Positions 12,301 to 21,600 of a stretch of DNA of 31,360 bases are shown here, piece after piece. The notes beneath the pieces were generated by a model that was not told the origin of the DNA, made no database searches, and saw only the letters and a list, made by a program, of their open reading frames with translations. Origin of the DNA: Acanthaster planci (Eukaryota; Echinodermata; Asteroidea; Valvatida; Acanthasteridae); assembly GCF_001949145.1 (NCBI RefSeq), contig NW_019091381.1, positions 1,347,988-1,379,347 on the forward strand, in the 5' to 3' direction. Every line of letters begins with the position of its first letter. Position 1 is the first letter of the stretch. The position numbers and the translations under genes were made by a program.

Positions 12301-13081
12301 TACCAGGTGAACGTGGGTGGTCATACACTGGTCCACTGACGGCAGCTCTCTCCGGCTTCGAGTCCAATCTCCCCGGTCCATGCTGCCCTGGCTTCGACGC
12401 TTTAGCGGGCGGGTACCGGACATAGTCCCCTTCACTTCTCCTTGAATGACGGTGATTTGATTCCTCTTGCTGTATCCTCGGGTGAAACGGATCATTGGCG
12501 TTTATATCCCCAGGTGCAGACCTCCTTTTGAGTTTCACATCTTCTCTGACGCTATATTTACCGCTGGAAATCTTGTCCTCGTTGTGCCGAGCCTTCAGTA
12601 CGGCGTATTCCCAGCCCGAGGAAGGGTCCGTGTTGCTGGAGAGCGACCGTGGGCGAGCGTTCGGCGCCCGGGGCAGCTGCGGCGCGCTCCGGCTCCGCAC
12701 GGTCATTGGACGAACGACATTATTCGGTCTCACTGTCGCTGTATTTGGCTGCTTATCTTCCCTGCCTCTACCAACACCCCGGTCAGAATTAAGGGACATT
12801 TTAAGCCCACCACAGAACCGTTCAAAGCTGAGTTTACCGTTCTTTGGAGTTGCTTTTCGCAGGCCGTTCATCACACCGAACGGTAAGCTCGTTGTTCCCC
12901 TTTCAGAAGCCCAGCGTCTCTCGATCTCCGAAATGTGAACCAAACCGTCTCCATCTTCGTCCAAAATTTCGAACAAAACTTTCAGCGATGCCACAAAAGC
13001 TTTGGGAAATCCTTCGACAACCTCCTCAGGTGGCTTTGAGGTTACAGTGGACAGCAACAGAAGCAGCCATATCTTATTCTG
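203..13081 (-). CDS. SAPCD2: Suppressor APC domain-containing protein (SAPCD1/2 family), six exons, 5' start exon unresolved
   Basis: Coding exons, in transcript order: 13081-12304, 10923-10781, 3224-3069, 2637-2536, 847-698 and 337-203. All have AG/GT borders and compatible phases (1, then 0 throughout), giving about 487 joined residues. The N-terminal part (FPKAFVASLKVLFEILDEDGDG...) matches the SAPCD N-terminal domain and contains an EF-hand-like loop. A Ser/Arg/Pro-rich linker follows, then RRHTVSNGIDYNL joined to LKRMKQLEQERDVLLQGLE, LREQNRLLTK, and a coiled coil with EVSQKSELITQLEKDKAALI and QLFEAR. The protein ends in TTFI, like the human SAPCD2 ending STFI. Family knowledge: SAPCD2 is a cortical protein in polarised and dividing cells that affects spindle orientation through LGN/NuMA and binds APC. 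The vertebrate SAPCD1/SAPCD2 split makes this probably a pro-orthologue of both. No in-frame ATG precedes the domain in the first exon, whose frame opens after a TAA at 13082-13084. Confidence 0.93.
698..847 (-). CDS. SAPCD2: SAPCD exon 5
   Basis: 150 bp, phase 0 on both sides, acceptor ATGTACAG, donor GTAGAG. A Ser/Thr-rich stretch (MSSTSSTSSVNSN) leads into LVAQLREQNRLLTK, which starts the C-terminal coiled coil. The family signature is LKEQNRLLTQ. Confidence 0.92.
848..2535 (-). other. SAPCD intron 4
   Basis: A 1.7 kb intron bounded by GTGAGT (2535) and ACAG (848). It contains an imperfect hairpin (CCCCAATTT at 2101-2109 with AAATTGGGG at about 2148-2156). Exon-like open frames near 2030-2270 are out of phase with both neighbours. 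Nothing else is recognised. The short introns 338-697 and 2638-3068 likewise hold nothing recognised. Confidence 0.7.
2536..2637 (-). CDS. SAPCD2: SAPCD exon 4
   Basis: 102 bp, phase 0 on both sides, acceptor TTTCTCAG, donor GTGAGT. It encodes 34 residues, DSPASGQQDRRAYRMSRILE and then INRQLTHLMENPEK, probably an amphipathic helix. It is placed by splice borders and phase as well as position between two firm exons. Confidence 0.85.
3069..3224 (-). CDS. SAPCD2: SAPCD exon 3, coiled-coil block
   Basis: 156 bp, phase 0 on both sides, acceptor TTTTATTGCAG, donor GTAAGG. It encodes 52 residues: LKRMKQLEQERDVLLQGLEV, then AERSRDWYQRQLAYARQRHP and GYSGNSQFTHGE. This is the most strongly conserved block of the SAPCD family (human version recalled as KQMKELEQEKEVLLQGLE...RDWYQQQL). 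Confidence 0.95.
3618..4055. mobile_element. Candidate non-autonomous DNA transposon (438 bp) with long terminal inverted repeats
   Basis: The arm 3618-3683 is the reverse complement of 4055-3990 with about 52 of 66 positions matching by eye. Shared blocks are ATGGACCTTTC, ATATGCAAAT, GCATG and CTGGTTGGCAA. The roughly 306-bp interior has no conserved ORF. No clear target-site duplication is visible: 3609-3613 and 4061-4065 both read GCATT, but they are unevenly offset from the ends. The size and lack of coding fit a MITE. Confidence 0.65.
5841..6016. mobile_element. Foldback/MITE-like element (176 bp) forming a near-complete hairpin
   Basis: The left arm, starting AATAC and reaching about 5896, is the reverse complement of 6016-5960. 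It includes a 25-base identical core (5852-5876 on the left) that begins CACAATAGTGCGCCACC. An inner pair, AATTTGTC at 5908-5915 and GACAAATT at 5942-5949, extends the fold, leaving a loop of about 18 nt around AAATGCGCGTTT. There is no ORF. Target-site duplication is not evident. Confidence 0.7.
10398..10417 (+). promoter_or_regulatory. CRE-like site followed by TATA box inside SAPCD intron
   Basis: TGACGTAA at 10398-10405 is followed six bases later by TATAAAA at 10411-10417. An ATG opening a 70-codon frame begins at 10488. The spacing would suit a small plus-strand transcription unit antisense to SAPCD. The 70-residue peptide has no recognised similarity, so chance remains likely. Confidence 0.2.
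10781..10923 (-). CDS. SAPCD2: SAPCD internal exon 2
   Basis: Acceptor TTTTTTGTAG and donor GTAGGT flank 143 bp. A G carried over from the previous exon completes GTG. The peptide starts VEAKPVEGPIISEQRPP and ends DPRRHTVSNGIDYNL. The RRHT-S motif is a conserved family block that joins directly to the next exon (LKRMKQLEQE...). Confidence 0.92.
10924..12303 (-). other. SAPCD intron 1
   Basis: A 1.4 kb intron with no recognised gene. Two TACATGTA palindromes (11429, 12209) and otherwise AT-rich unique-looking sequence. Confidence 0.7.
12304..13081 (-). CDS. SAPCD2: SAPCD exon with N-terminal EF-hand-like domain and basic Ser/Pro linker
   Basis: The open frame runs from just after a TAA (13082-13084) to the donor GTAAGC (12303-12298) and ends in phase 1. 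The conserved domain starts near 13010 with GFPKAF. The loop DEDGDGLVHISE is at 12961-12926, followed by IERRWASERGTTSLPFGVMNGLRKATPKNGKLSFERFCGGLKMSL. The rest is low-complexity, rich in R, S and P. No in-frame ATG exists upstream of the domain. The true 5' border is therefore an acceptor somewhere at 13081-13042; the best polypyrimidine tract ends in CAAAG at about 13041. GC and CpG are markedly higher at 12580-12790 than in the surroundings. Confidence 0.85.
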
Positions 13082-13110
13082 TTACATTATCCAATTCCAG
13101 TGAAACTCAC

Positions 13111-13171
13111 CTCGTCTTGTCTTACGAGCTGTGGAGGTATTTTTGTTCATCCCGCTCTCCGCGCTGCACAT
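13111..13171 (-). CDS. Possible SAPCD 5' exon (out of phase as assembled)
   Basis: ATG at 13171-13169 opens a short basic peptide (MCSAESGMNKNTSTARKTRR) ending at a strong donor GAG|GTGAGT (13110-13105). It lies immediately upstream of the first firm SAPCD exon. It ends in phase 1, while every visible acceptor AG in 13085-13040 would need phase 0. It is therefore only the right exon if the assembly has an indel or another small exon exists. Confidence 0.2.
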
Positions 13172-14291
13172 GTGACGTGTTCCGCATGGGCAAGTGCAAA
13201 GCACCTGTCACATCATCAGTGGTGATAAACGGTTTCTTGTTCTCCTACAGTATCATAGCAAAAAATAACTTGTTCTTGCAGCAGAAAGTCGTACTTTACC
13301 AAGAAGCGGGCATAACTTTGGAACTATCAATTCCAAACAGCTTATATTTGCATGGGACAAGCTCAAAACAATGGATTTGAATGGATGACGGTTTCTAGCA
13401 CCCCACAACTTAAGTTAAGTGGACGGACAAGTGGGGGCGTCTGTTTGGCTCAATATTTGTAATGGTTTTATCGCCAGACTTCACATCAGCTCCATGGACA
13501 CACAATGGACCACACTGGCAACGGTCGACTTTCAGGCTACGCAGGCTGAATTGCAAATAAACCGATAACCGCTAGAATCGAGTCTTTTGATGTCACCAAA
13601 CATCGGAGGCAGTTAGGTCCACTGGTGTAAACAACACACCCAGGAACAAAGGAAAATTTTTTAACTGGCTCAGCTGCCAATGTCCCCATGTAAAGCGAAC
13701 TTTAGAGGAAGGTTTTGCGATTTGATCATAAAAGTAAGATTTGAAGCTTTGCATGGTGGGAGTGTTAGACCAAAAAAAAAAGGTTTGCGGGTACACCAAG
13801 TGGGAAATATCTCTTTTGTGAAGAGGTGTGGTTCTAAAAGGCTAATGAAACAGGCTCAATAAACTTTCTTAAAAATCTTCAATTTATAAATCAACTCCTA
13901 TCAACAGAATCAAATTCAAGATGTGTGACCATTAGTTCCATGCACCTAGGATTCAAAATAAAAGGACACTTTTTTTTTTAATTCAAGAAGAATTCACAAA
14001 TTCAAATTATGAACCCAAAAAGTTACACCCAGATATCACAGAATTTATTTAAGAGAATAATTTATTGCAAACCTGAAAAGGCCTGGCCTGATAAAAGTTA
14101 ACTGTTCCGGTGAAGAGAGCTATTTTACAAAAACCCGCCTACCTCCTAAATAGGGGATATAAAGGTATTGTTTATGAATTCTATATTCAAAGAGCAGATT
14201 TGCATTAGAATAATTTTTAGACATTTCAAAGAGACAGAAAAAGCCAGCAGGTGTTTTCTTATTTCATAGAGGAAGGACACTGAAGGAGTTT

Positions 14292-14699
14292 NNNNNNNNN
14301 NNNNNNNNNNNNNNNNNNNNNNNNNNNNNNNNNNNNNNNNNNNNNNNNNNNNNNNNNNNNNNNNNNNNNNNNNNNNNNNNNNNNNNNNNNNNNNNNNNNN
14401 NNNNNNNNNNNNNNNNNNNNNNNNNNNNNNNNNNNNNNNNNNNNNNNNNNNNNNNNNNNNNNNNNNNNNNNNNNNNNNNNNNNNNNNNNNNNNNNNNNNN
14501 NNNNNNNNNNNNNNNNNNNNNNNNNNNNNNNNNNNNNNNNNNNNNNNNNNNNNNNNNNNNNNNNNNNNNNNNNNNNNNNNNNNNNNNNNNNNNNNNNNNN
14601 NNNNNNNNNNNNNNNNNNNNNNNNNNNNNNNNNNNNNNNNNNNNNNNNNNNNNNNNNNNNNNNNNNNNNNNNNNNNNNNNNNNNNNNNNNNNNNNNNNN
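14292..14699. other. Assembly gap (408 N)
   Basis: A run of N of unknown true content. The left flank ends in a 26-base segment that recurs in inverted orientation at 15115-15090. Confidence 0.99.
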
Positions 14700-14857
14700 T
14701 TTCTTCTGGAGTTAGTTTGGGAATAAATAGCCCAGTTGTTGACAAGATTTTGTGTCTTGTTTGAATCAGTTTTATTATGGCATTTGTACAAAAGCGTATT
14801 ACAATTACAAGCTTTGCATGGATAATGGAATAGTGTATCAAAATTTAAAAAGTGTAT

Positions 14858-15250
14858 TTACAATGGAAAATGTAGATCTGATATGAGGGTTTTTTCTAAC
14901 TGTATTTCCTGGTCACAGCAATAATTTGTACTTAATTGCAAGCAAATGACTACAAGTATTGCTAGGATATTACTGGCCCCACTTGTCCGGCTAAGATGCA
15001 GGCAGTAATCAGGCATTTTTGGAATGCTTTCTATTATTTGTCTGACTCTCCGGCGTCCATCATTGAACACTCTGGAGTGCCAGAGTTGCAACTCCTTCTG
15101 TGTCCTTCCTCTATGGTGTAATAGTAATACTAAAGACGAGCATAAACTACAAATAAAACAAACTAAAAGAAAAAAACCAAAACAAATGATAAATAACTGA
15201 GAAAATGAAGATGCGCAGAAGATATGCACTTCAGTCACATATTCTGCCAA
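14858..15250 (-). other. Unsupported 130-codon ORF with hydrophobic segment
   Basis: ATG-to-stop frame. A strongly hydrophobic stretch at residues about 16-45 is followed by a basic segment (HHRGRTQKELQLWHSRVF, then RRRVRQIIESIP). A second hydrophobic run is near the C-terminus. No family was recognised and no splice context confirms it. It could lie within a long WDR46 3' UTR. The topology is like a single-pass membrane protein, but chance is plausible in AT-rich DNA. Confidence 0.15.
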
Positions 15251-15554
15251 ATTGAATTATAACATTTCAAACACAAACAAATCCAGCCTATTACAGTTTT
15301 GTCCCCAAACAGATTGTTTTTAAGCGAAAGGTCACACTTAAAAATAACTTGAGTTTTAAGATGGATTGTGTCATACATTTAATGAAACGATTCAAAGTCT
15401 CCTAGCTGAAGCAACATCAATTTGGGTTAAATTTTTTAAAAATGTGGCAGGGAGGGTGGTTTGATAACAATATCTGAAGGGGTAATCATTTTGGAATTTT
15501 CGGATATGTTGGAGAGATATCCAGCTGTGATTTGAAAGAGAGTGATTGTTTCTA

Positions 15555-15671
15555 TCAATTCTTGAATCGATCCAAGGCAGTCAGATATCCCAATGATTTC
15601 TTGGCTTCCTTCTCCTCCTTCCGTTTCTTCTCTTCATCTTGCTTCTTGTAACTTTCCTGTCGAAGTTTCTC
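15555..15671 (-). CDS. WDR46: WDR46 last coding exon
   Basis: 117 bp, acceptor TTATTTGACAG, stop TGA at 15557-15555. A charged helix [20 protein letters not shown] is followed by [18 protein letters not shown]. The terminal ALDRF is the family's conserved end (human SALDRFVR). Confidence 0.95.
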   Translation of the reverse strand, partial: EKLRQESYKKQDEEKKRKEEKEAKKSLGYLTALDRFKN

Positions 15672-18600
15672 CTGTCAAATAAGCAGACAATCGTCCTCAG
15701 TGCTCACTTCCTCAGTTTTTGACCTCTCCAAGTGTGGAAGGGCCAATTTTCAGTTGTAATTTTATATATTCTTTATTGTTTAGAAGATAGGAGTAGTGCC
15801 CCTTAGTGAGGAAAACCCCATTTATTTCAGTCTCAGTTGGATATCCCCCTCCCCTGTCTTGGTAGTGTGTCCCCCTGTTTGTTTACTATAGCCCAAGGTC
15901 CCCTATAAAGTTGCCTCCTGGTCAAGGCAGTCCAGTACAGCAGACCAGCAGTGAAGTGTGTACATGTCCCTGTACCTGTGTTCATCTTTCACCCTCTTAA
16001 CTAGAGTGGTGCACCCTGCTTGTGTTTTGTCTGCTCAAGTCATTGGTGAGTCTTTATTTCTACAATAATTGTTTTCTTTCATGTACATGTACTGTGAGTA
16101 GTTTTAGTACAGTTTAATTCAATGTAATTTTCAAGTTTGTTTAGTTTACAGCGTAAACTTTGATTCTGGACAAGGTCAGTCTTTTGAAGAAGTTCTAGTT
16201 TTGAAGCTATGGAATTCTTCTATTTGCGCAATTTATTTATCATGTATAGTCAATAGTCATTCAATTATTTATCATGTATAGTCAATAGTCAATAGTCCTT
16301 CTTATTTAACGTTTTAATGAGGTAAACAAGATTTTTGTTGAGACTTTCAATCTATTTGAGTGTTTTTGAGAAAGTATTTCAGCTGGTTCAATTCAACTTG
16401 AGTCAAGTACAGGACCATGCTGTATTCTTTTCTGTCAAACTGGTTATTCATTTGCTTTCTAGATTCTCTCAATGTCTTTTGTACATTTTATAAGAGAGGC
16501 GTAGAGTTTAGTGAGTCAAGACCACACATGTGATTTATAGTTTTATTCTGAATTTTCCCTCTGCACTCACTTAGTCTCGATGGACATGCTGGACTTGTTG
16601 CATAATGTGTTCACTCTTGCCTGGGGATGAGCACCTTCCACTTTCTTTGTATGAGAGAACTTGTTTATTGTGTCATGAATATTTAGCAGACCCTGTTTCT
16701 TATTTATTATTTTCTTATCTTGGTTTACAGACTTCTTGTTGGAGTGTACTTGAAAGGCCACTTATACACACTGCGTTGGTTTTAGTCCTTTTAAATCTTA
16801 GTTTAAGTCCTTTTAAAGTTTTAGTCTTTTTTAGACCTTTCAAAGTTCTCTTATTATTACTTAAGTCCTTGGGGTTTTTGCATCTTTTAGCACTTTTTCA
16901 TTAATAAATTCTTTTGTGTCCTTTTTGTTGAAGTCAAAATAATATTGGTGTCTGAGTCCTTATTAATTCAGTTTCCAGCGACCCTTCCCTCAAAGATCCT
17001 CGGTTTAGTTAGAGTTTTTGCTGTTTTGTAAGTTCCCCATCGTGTGCCATTTTTCCCTGTTACACAAGCATTACGGTCACCCTAAACCTCAGCCTTCACG
17101 TTGGCCAGAGTGTCTAAGCCTACAATCAACCACACTCTTGGCTTGTCTCCAACCTTCTATCAAGAGAACAATCCATCTCAAGGTCAGACTCAACCTTAGC
17201 TCTACCCTCCATCTTAAGCCGAGTCTGCAGCCAGGAGTAGTATAACGANTCCTCTTAACTAGAGTGGTGCGCGATGCTTGTGTTTTGTCTGCTCAAGTCA
17301 TTGGTGAGTCTTCATTTCTATAATAATTGTTTTCTTTCATGTATTGTGAGTAGCTTTAGTACAGTTTAATTCTATGTAGTTTTTAAGTTTGTTTAGTTTA
17401 CAATGTAAACTTTGATTCTGGACAAGGTTAGTCTTTTGAAGAAGTTCTAGTTTTGAAGCTTTGGAATTCTTCTAATTGTGCAATTTATTTATCATGACAG
17501 ATTCATTACCGCTTTTAATTTTGATGACAGTCATTCTTATTCAACTTATTTAATGAGGTAAACAAGATTTTTGTTGGGACTTTCAATCTATTTGAATGTT
17601 TTTGAGAAAGTATTTCAGCTGGTTGAATTCAACTTGAGTCAAGTACAGGACCATGCTGTATTCTTTTCTGTCAAACTAGTTATTCATTTGCTTTCTAGAT
17701 TCTCTCATTGTCTTTTGTACATTTTAGATGACAGGCGTAGAGTTTAGTGAGTCAAGACCACACATGTGATTTATAGTTTTATTCTGAATTTTCCCTCTGC
17801 ACTCACTTAGTCTCGATGGACATGCTGGACTTGTTGCATAATGTGTTCACTCTTGCCTGGAGATGAGCACCTTCCACTTTCTTTGTATGAGAGAACTTGT
17901 TTATTGTGTCATGAATATTTAGCAGACCCTGTTTCTTATTTATTATTTTCTTATCTTGGTTTACAGACTTCTTGTTGGAGTGTACTTGAAAGGCCACTTA
18001 TACACACTGTGTTGGTTTTGGTTTTTAGTCCTTTTAAATCTTAGGTTAAGTCCTTTTAAAGTTTTAGTCTTTTTTAGACCTTTCAAAGTTCTCTTATTAT
18101 TACTTAAGTCCTTGGGGTTTTTGCATCTTTTAGTACTTTTTCATTAATAAATTCTTTTGTGTCCTTTTTGTTGAAGTCAAAATAATATTGGTGTCTGAGT
18201 CCTTATTAATTCAGTTTCCAGCGACCCTTCCCTCAAAGATCCTCGGTTTAGTTAGAGTTTTTGCTGTTTTGTAAGTTCCCCATCGTGTGCCATTTTTCCC
18301 TGTTACACAAGCATTACGGTCACCCTAAACCTCAGCCTTCACGTTGGCCAGAGAGTCTAAGCCTACAATCAACCACACTCTTGGCTTGTCTCCAACCTTC
18401 TATCAAGAGAACAATCCATCTCAAGGTCAGACTCAACCTTAGCTCTACCCTCCATCTTAAGCCGAGTCTGCAGCCAGGAGTAATATAACGGCTGGCAAAG
18501 TGGCTGCTGCCACTAGCAGTGGCCTTCATGTCATTTCCAGTTGCATCTGTTTGAACATTGCCCGATTTGTTCTTATCACAGCCTAACCTCGCATTCAACT

Positions 18601-21600
18601 TTATACCAAGTGCTCCACCACTGCAGCGATGAGCCACACAGTACCACTGCACGCTAATCTGGCCCGTATTGAAAAGAAGTCAGCAGCGCACTGTGCCAGT
18701 TTCGTGAACAAAAGAAAATTACGTAACACCGCAAAATCTTGGCTCTTTTTTACAAGGCGGCAGGCCTGGCTGAAATACTCCAGTGTCAATAGATGTTGTC
18801 TGTCAGATTAGAGTAGAAACCCAGACAGTCCTTCGTGTGGGTGTAAGTGTCCAGTAAAAGAAGGTATGAATTTTTAAAGAATTTGGAAACAGAAAAAAAT
18901 GATAATTATACCGTCCCAGCATCATCAACATTGATAAATGCCACCGGTGCGAAGTGGTTAATCTGGCATTCATCCTAAGCCTCACTCTAACCCACAGGCA
19001 CAACCTCGGCCTCAACCTCATTCCCAACTCTCTACAAAACCAGACCATCAACTTCAAAATCAGTTATCTTAACCAGTCTAATCCTAACTGTCAACCTCCA
19101 AGTAAACAAACAAACAAACAAACACCCCAACACCCCAACAAACAAACACCCCAACACCCCCAACAAACAAACAAACAACCCAACACCCCCAACACACCAA
19201 CAAACAAACAAACTCTTTTGCCTCACCGTTTCCTCCACCTCTCAGTGACAACTTACCCTTTTCTCTTCCTCTTTGTGACCCTGTTTCCTCTGTTCCCTCT
19301 TGGAGGCAGTGCTCCGCCCCTTCTTCTTAAAGCGAGGCTCAAATTTGAGTGGTGGCTTCATCCCCTGTAACAAGTGCAAAGAAGCATGGTAAAATACTTC
19401 AAAAACTAACCTCTTAGTACTACTCTGAAAATGTGAAAATTCGAAAACCACTCTTAAAACACTCAGGTGTTTTTCCACAGAGGTCATTCAACTTCCATGT
19501 TCAGTGCTCGCACAATATTGAAGGAGATTTCAGACAAACATGTGAGAGGAAAACTTCTTCCAGCTAATTTGTTTGAAAGTTAACATTTGTCTGCGTTCTA
19601 TGGCCACAATCCTGAATAAATCTTGTTGGGCCTCAAACCCCCAGACCCCCTTCCAATGTTGGATCTATACACGGTCAGCAAGAACACGCTAAACCAAAGT
19701 TTGGTCAGCATGTTCCTTGTTTTCTTTTTAATGATGGGAGTGTTAAAGTCATGAGGGATATTGGCTGTTACAATGATTGGAGAAGGTTACTATAATCAGT
19801 TCTTTGACGTGTGGGGTTTTCTTAAACCAATATTTGCTGAATGGGTGACAAATGAGTAATAGATAATGCTGAGGTTTTGACAAGAAGTCAAGGTCTACAC
19901 TTTGAAGGGAAAAATTAACTGACAGAACATAACAACACTTGAGAAGACAGGTCAAATTAGACAACCTACAAAATAAATGCCTCAAATAAAAGACTCACTG
20001 GAACCCCATGGGCTCAAACATAATCTCTGGGAATTTGCTTTATATTTTGATAAATGAAATGATAAATCTGGTGGGTGATAAAATTGGAGATCTGTGTTTG
20101 CATCATTTACAGGTCAACTCGGGTAAATAGCCTTTATTAGAACAGGAAAGGATACGGTGCTAAGAATAACTTTGGGGTTAAAAGAAGGTTAGTATACTTA
20201 GAGCCAGCAAATTCACCTCTCAAGTCACTGTTTCAGATTTAACCCTAAAAGGAAGGAGGGACCCCCTTTGATTTGTTTAATATTGTCGCATTTCTTCGCA
20301 TGCTAAGCCTTCAATTTTTTCAGTAATATCTTAACAGTCATTTTGACATTAATGTTGCAAACATTTGAAATACTCTCTTGCGACATGCCCATTTTTCTGA
20401 GACACGTCTTTCAAAAATGAAAATACTTTTTCCACTGATGTGCTCCATGCAGCGACAATGCAATGACTAACAACAAAAACTATCAGTCGGATTGAACTGA
20501 AACTTCACAATTTGTTCTGATAATGTGTGTCTTTATATGCATATTAAGTAGAAAAATGACCAGGCATGGGATATCCTAGCTTGGAGGAGTGGGCAAAATC
20601 CCCCCTCCTGGCTGTGAGACGGTCCCAGAAACCCCTAGCTCCTCTAGGGTGAAGAAATAAACTATTTGGAGGATGTCAAGAGAGTTTGCTCACATAGAGT
20701 TCTTGTCTTTCTTTGTCTCTCTGTTCCATGGATGCTGAGTCAATGTAGCCAATGGTATGAGGATCAAGAGTTATCAACTCTGGTGGAATCTGAAAGCGAA
20801 ACATCAACGGATAGGAATTAAAATTGGCTGCTCATGAATACAAAATAAACCAATAAAGCAACCACAGTGGAATTGTTACAAAATGAAATTTGTGATGTGA
20901 CATTCCTTTCATCAATAGCACCTCAGATATTTATTTTCTAAATCTTCAACTTGAAACAACCTGATGGTACTTTTTTCACTATTGACTAGTTTTCTGAGAG
21001 CTTTGTGTACAGTGACAGAAACTGACTCATAAAGTCTTGAATGTATCATTTGAAATTTGAGTAATTTCATGGTTTTAGGTAAATAAGGTTTGAGTAACGA
21101 AATGCAAAGTAAGTGAGTTCACAAGTGGGTGCCCATACCATCTTCAGATCCACTTTTTTTGGGGGGGGAGGTTTAACAACCTCGTGTTTACCTTTTCCAA
21201 TAGAGCCTTGACTTCAAACTCCCTTCGCTGCGTTTTTGACTGGTAAGGGTTGGCCTCCAATGCATCAAAGTTGGGCTCCCCAGCACCTGTGAAAAAAGGA
21301 AATAAAAATGAACCAAGTACAAACTAAACCAGAAGTTTATGCCCTTTCGAGAAGAGAACATTTAAGGCTTTTCTGCATTTTGAATGTTTCTTATGAAAAA
21401 GGGAATAGGGCTTAGAATGGACATTAAATGGCACGTTATTTTCGTCCAGCTATCTGGAAAGTTCAATTGCACATGGACTCCAGGAGATGTGAAGCTTTAA
21501 ACACTGCACCTCTTATACCATGTTACTTGCTACTTGGAGAGGTCATCATCACATGAGGGCAATTTTCATCTATAACCCTTCCCTTTCCAGGTATCTGCAA

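Larger units (their letters stand above)
13172..15554. other. Intergenic region between SAPCD and WDR46, with N gap
   Basis: Contains the presumed SAPCD promoter side (13.1-13.6 kb) and the WDR46 3' flank. A minus-strand ATTAAA (15383-15378) about 170 nt after the WDR46 stop and an AATAAA (14776-14771) are possible poly(A) signals. A 408-base gap interrupts it. No conserved gene is recognised. Confidence 0.6.
15672..19256 (-). other. Last WDR46 intron (3.6 kb as assembled)
   Basis: Holds the duplicated 1.24-kb segment, a mixed CAAA/CCCCAA simple repeat and about 450 bases of otherwise unrecognised sequence (18490-18940). If the duplication is an assembly overlap, the true intron is about 2.3 kb. 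Confidence 0.8.

Noticed and set aside
12467-13380. Three overlapping plus-strand ORFs of 139-178 codons
   Set aside because: They are antisense shadows of the GC-rich SAPCD exon and its promoter side.
14146-14841. Long minus-strand ORFs across 14.1-14.8 kb
   Set aside because: They consist mostly of N positions from the gap.
16605-18044. Duplicated ORF starting [20 protein letters not shown]
   Set aside because: It is present twice only because the segment is duplicated. It has no recognised domain and lies inside an intron on the opposite strand.
15992-18489. Pair of LTRs of a retrotransposon
   Set aside because: The copies are separated only by one N with no internal region, and the TATA-bearing upstream part occurs once. 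Contig overlap explains it better.
18490-18830. Possible coding remnant after duplication copy B (both strands have 60-100-codon frames)
   Set aside because: No known domain, stops in all frames over longer distance, and no splice support.
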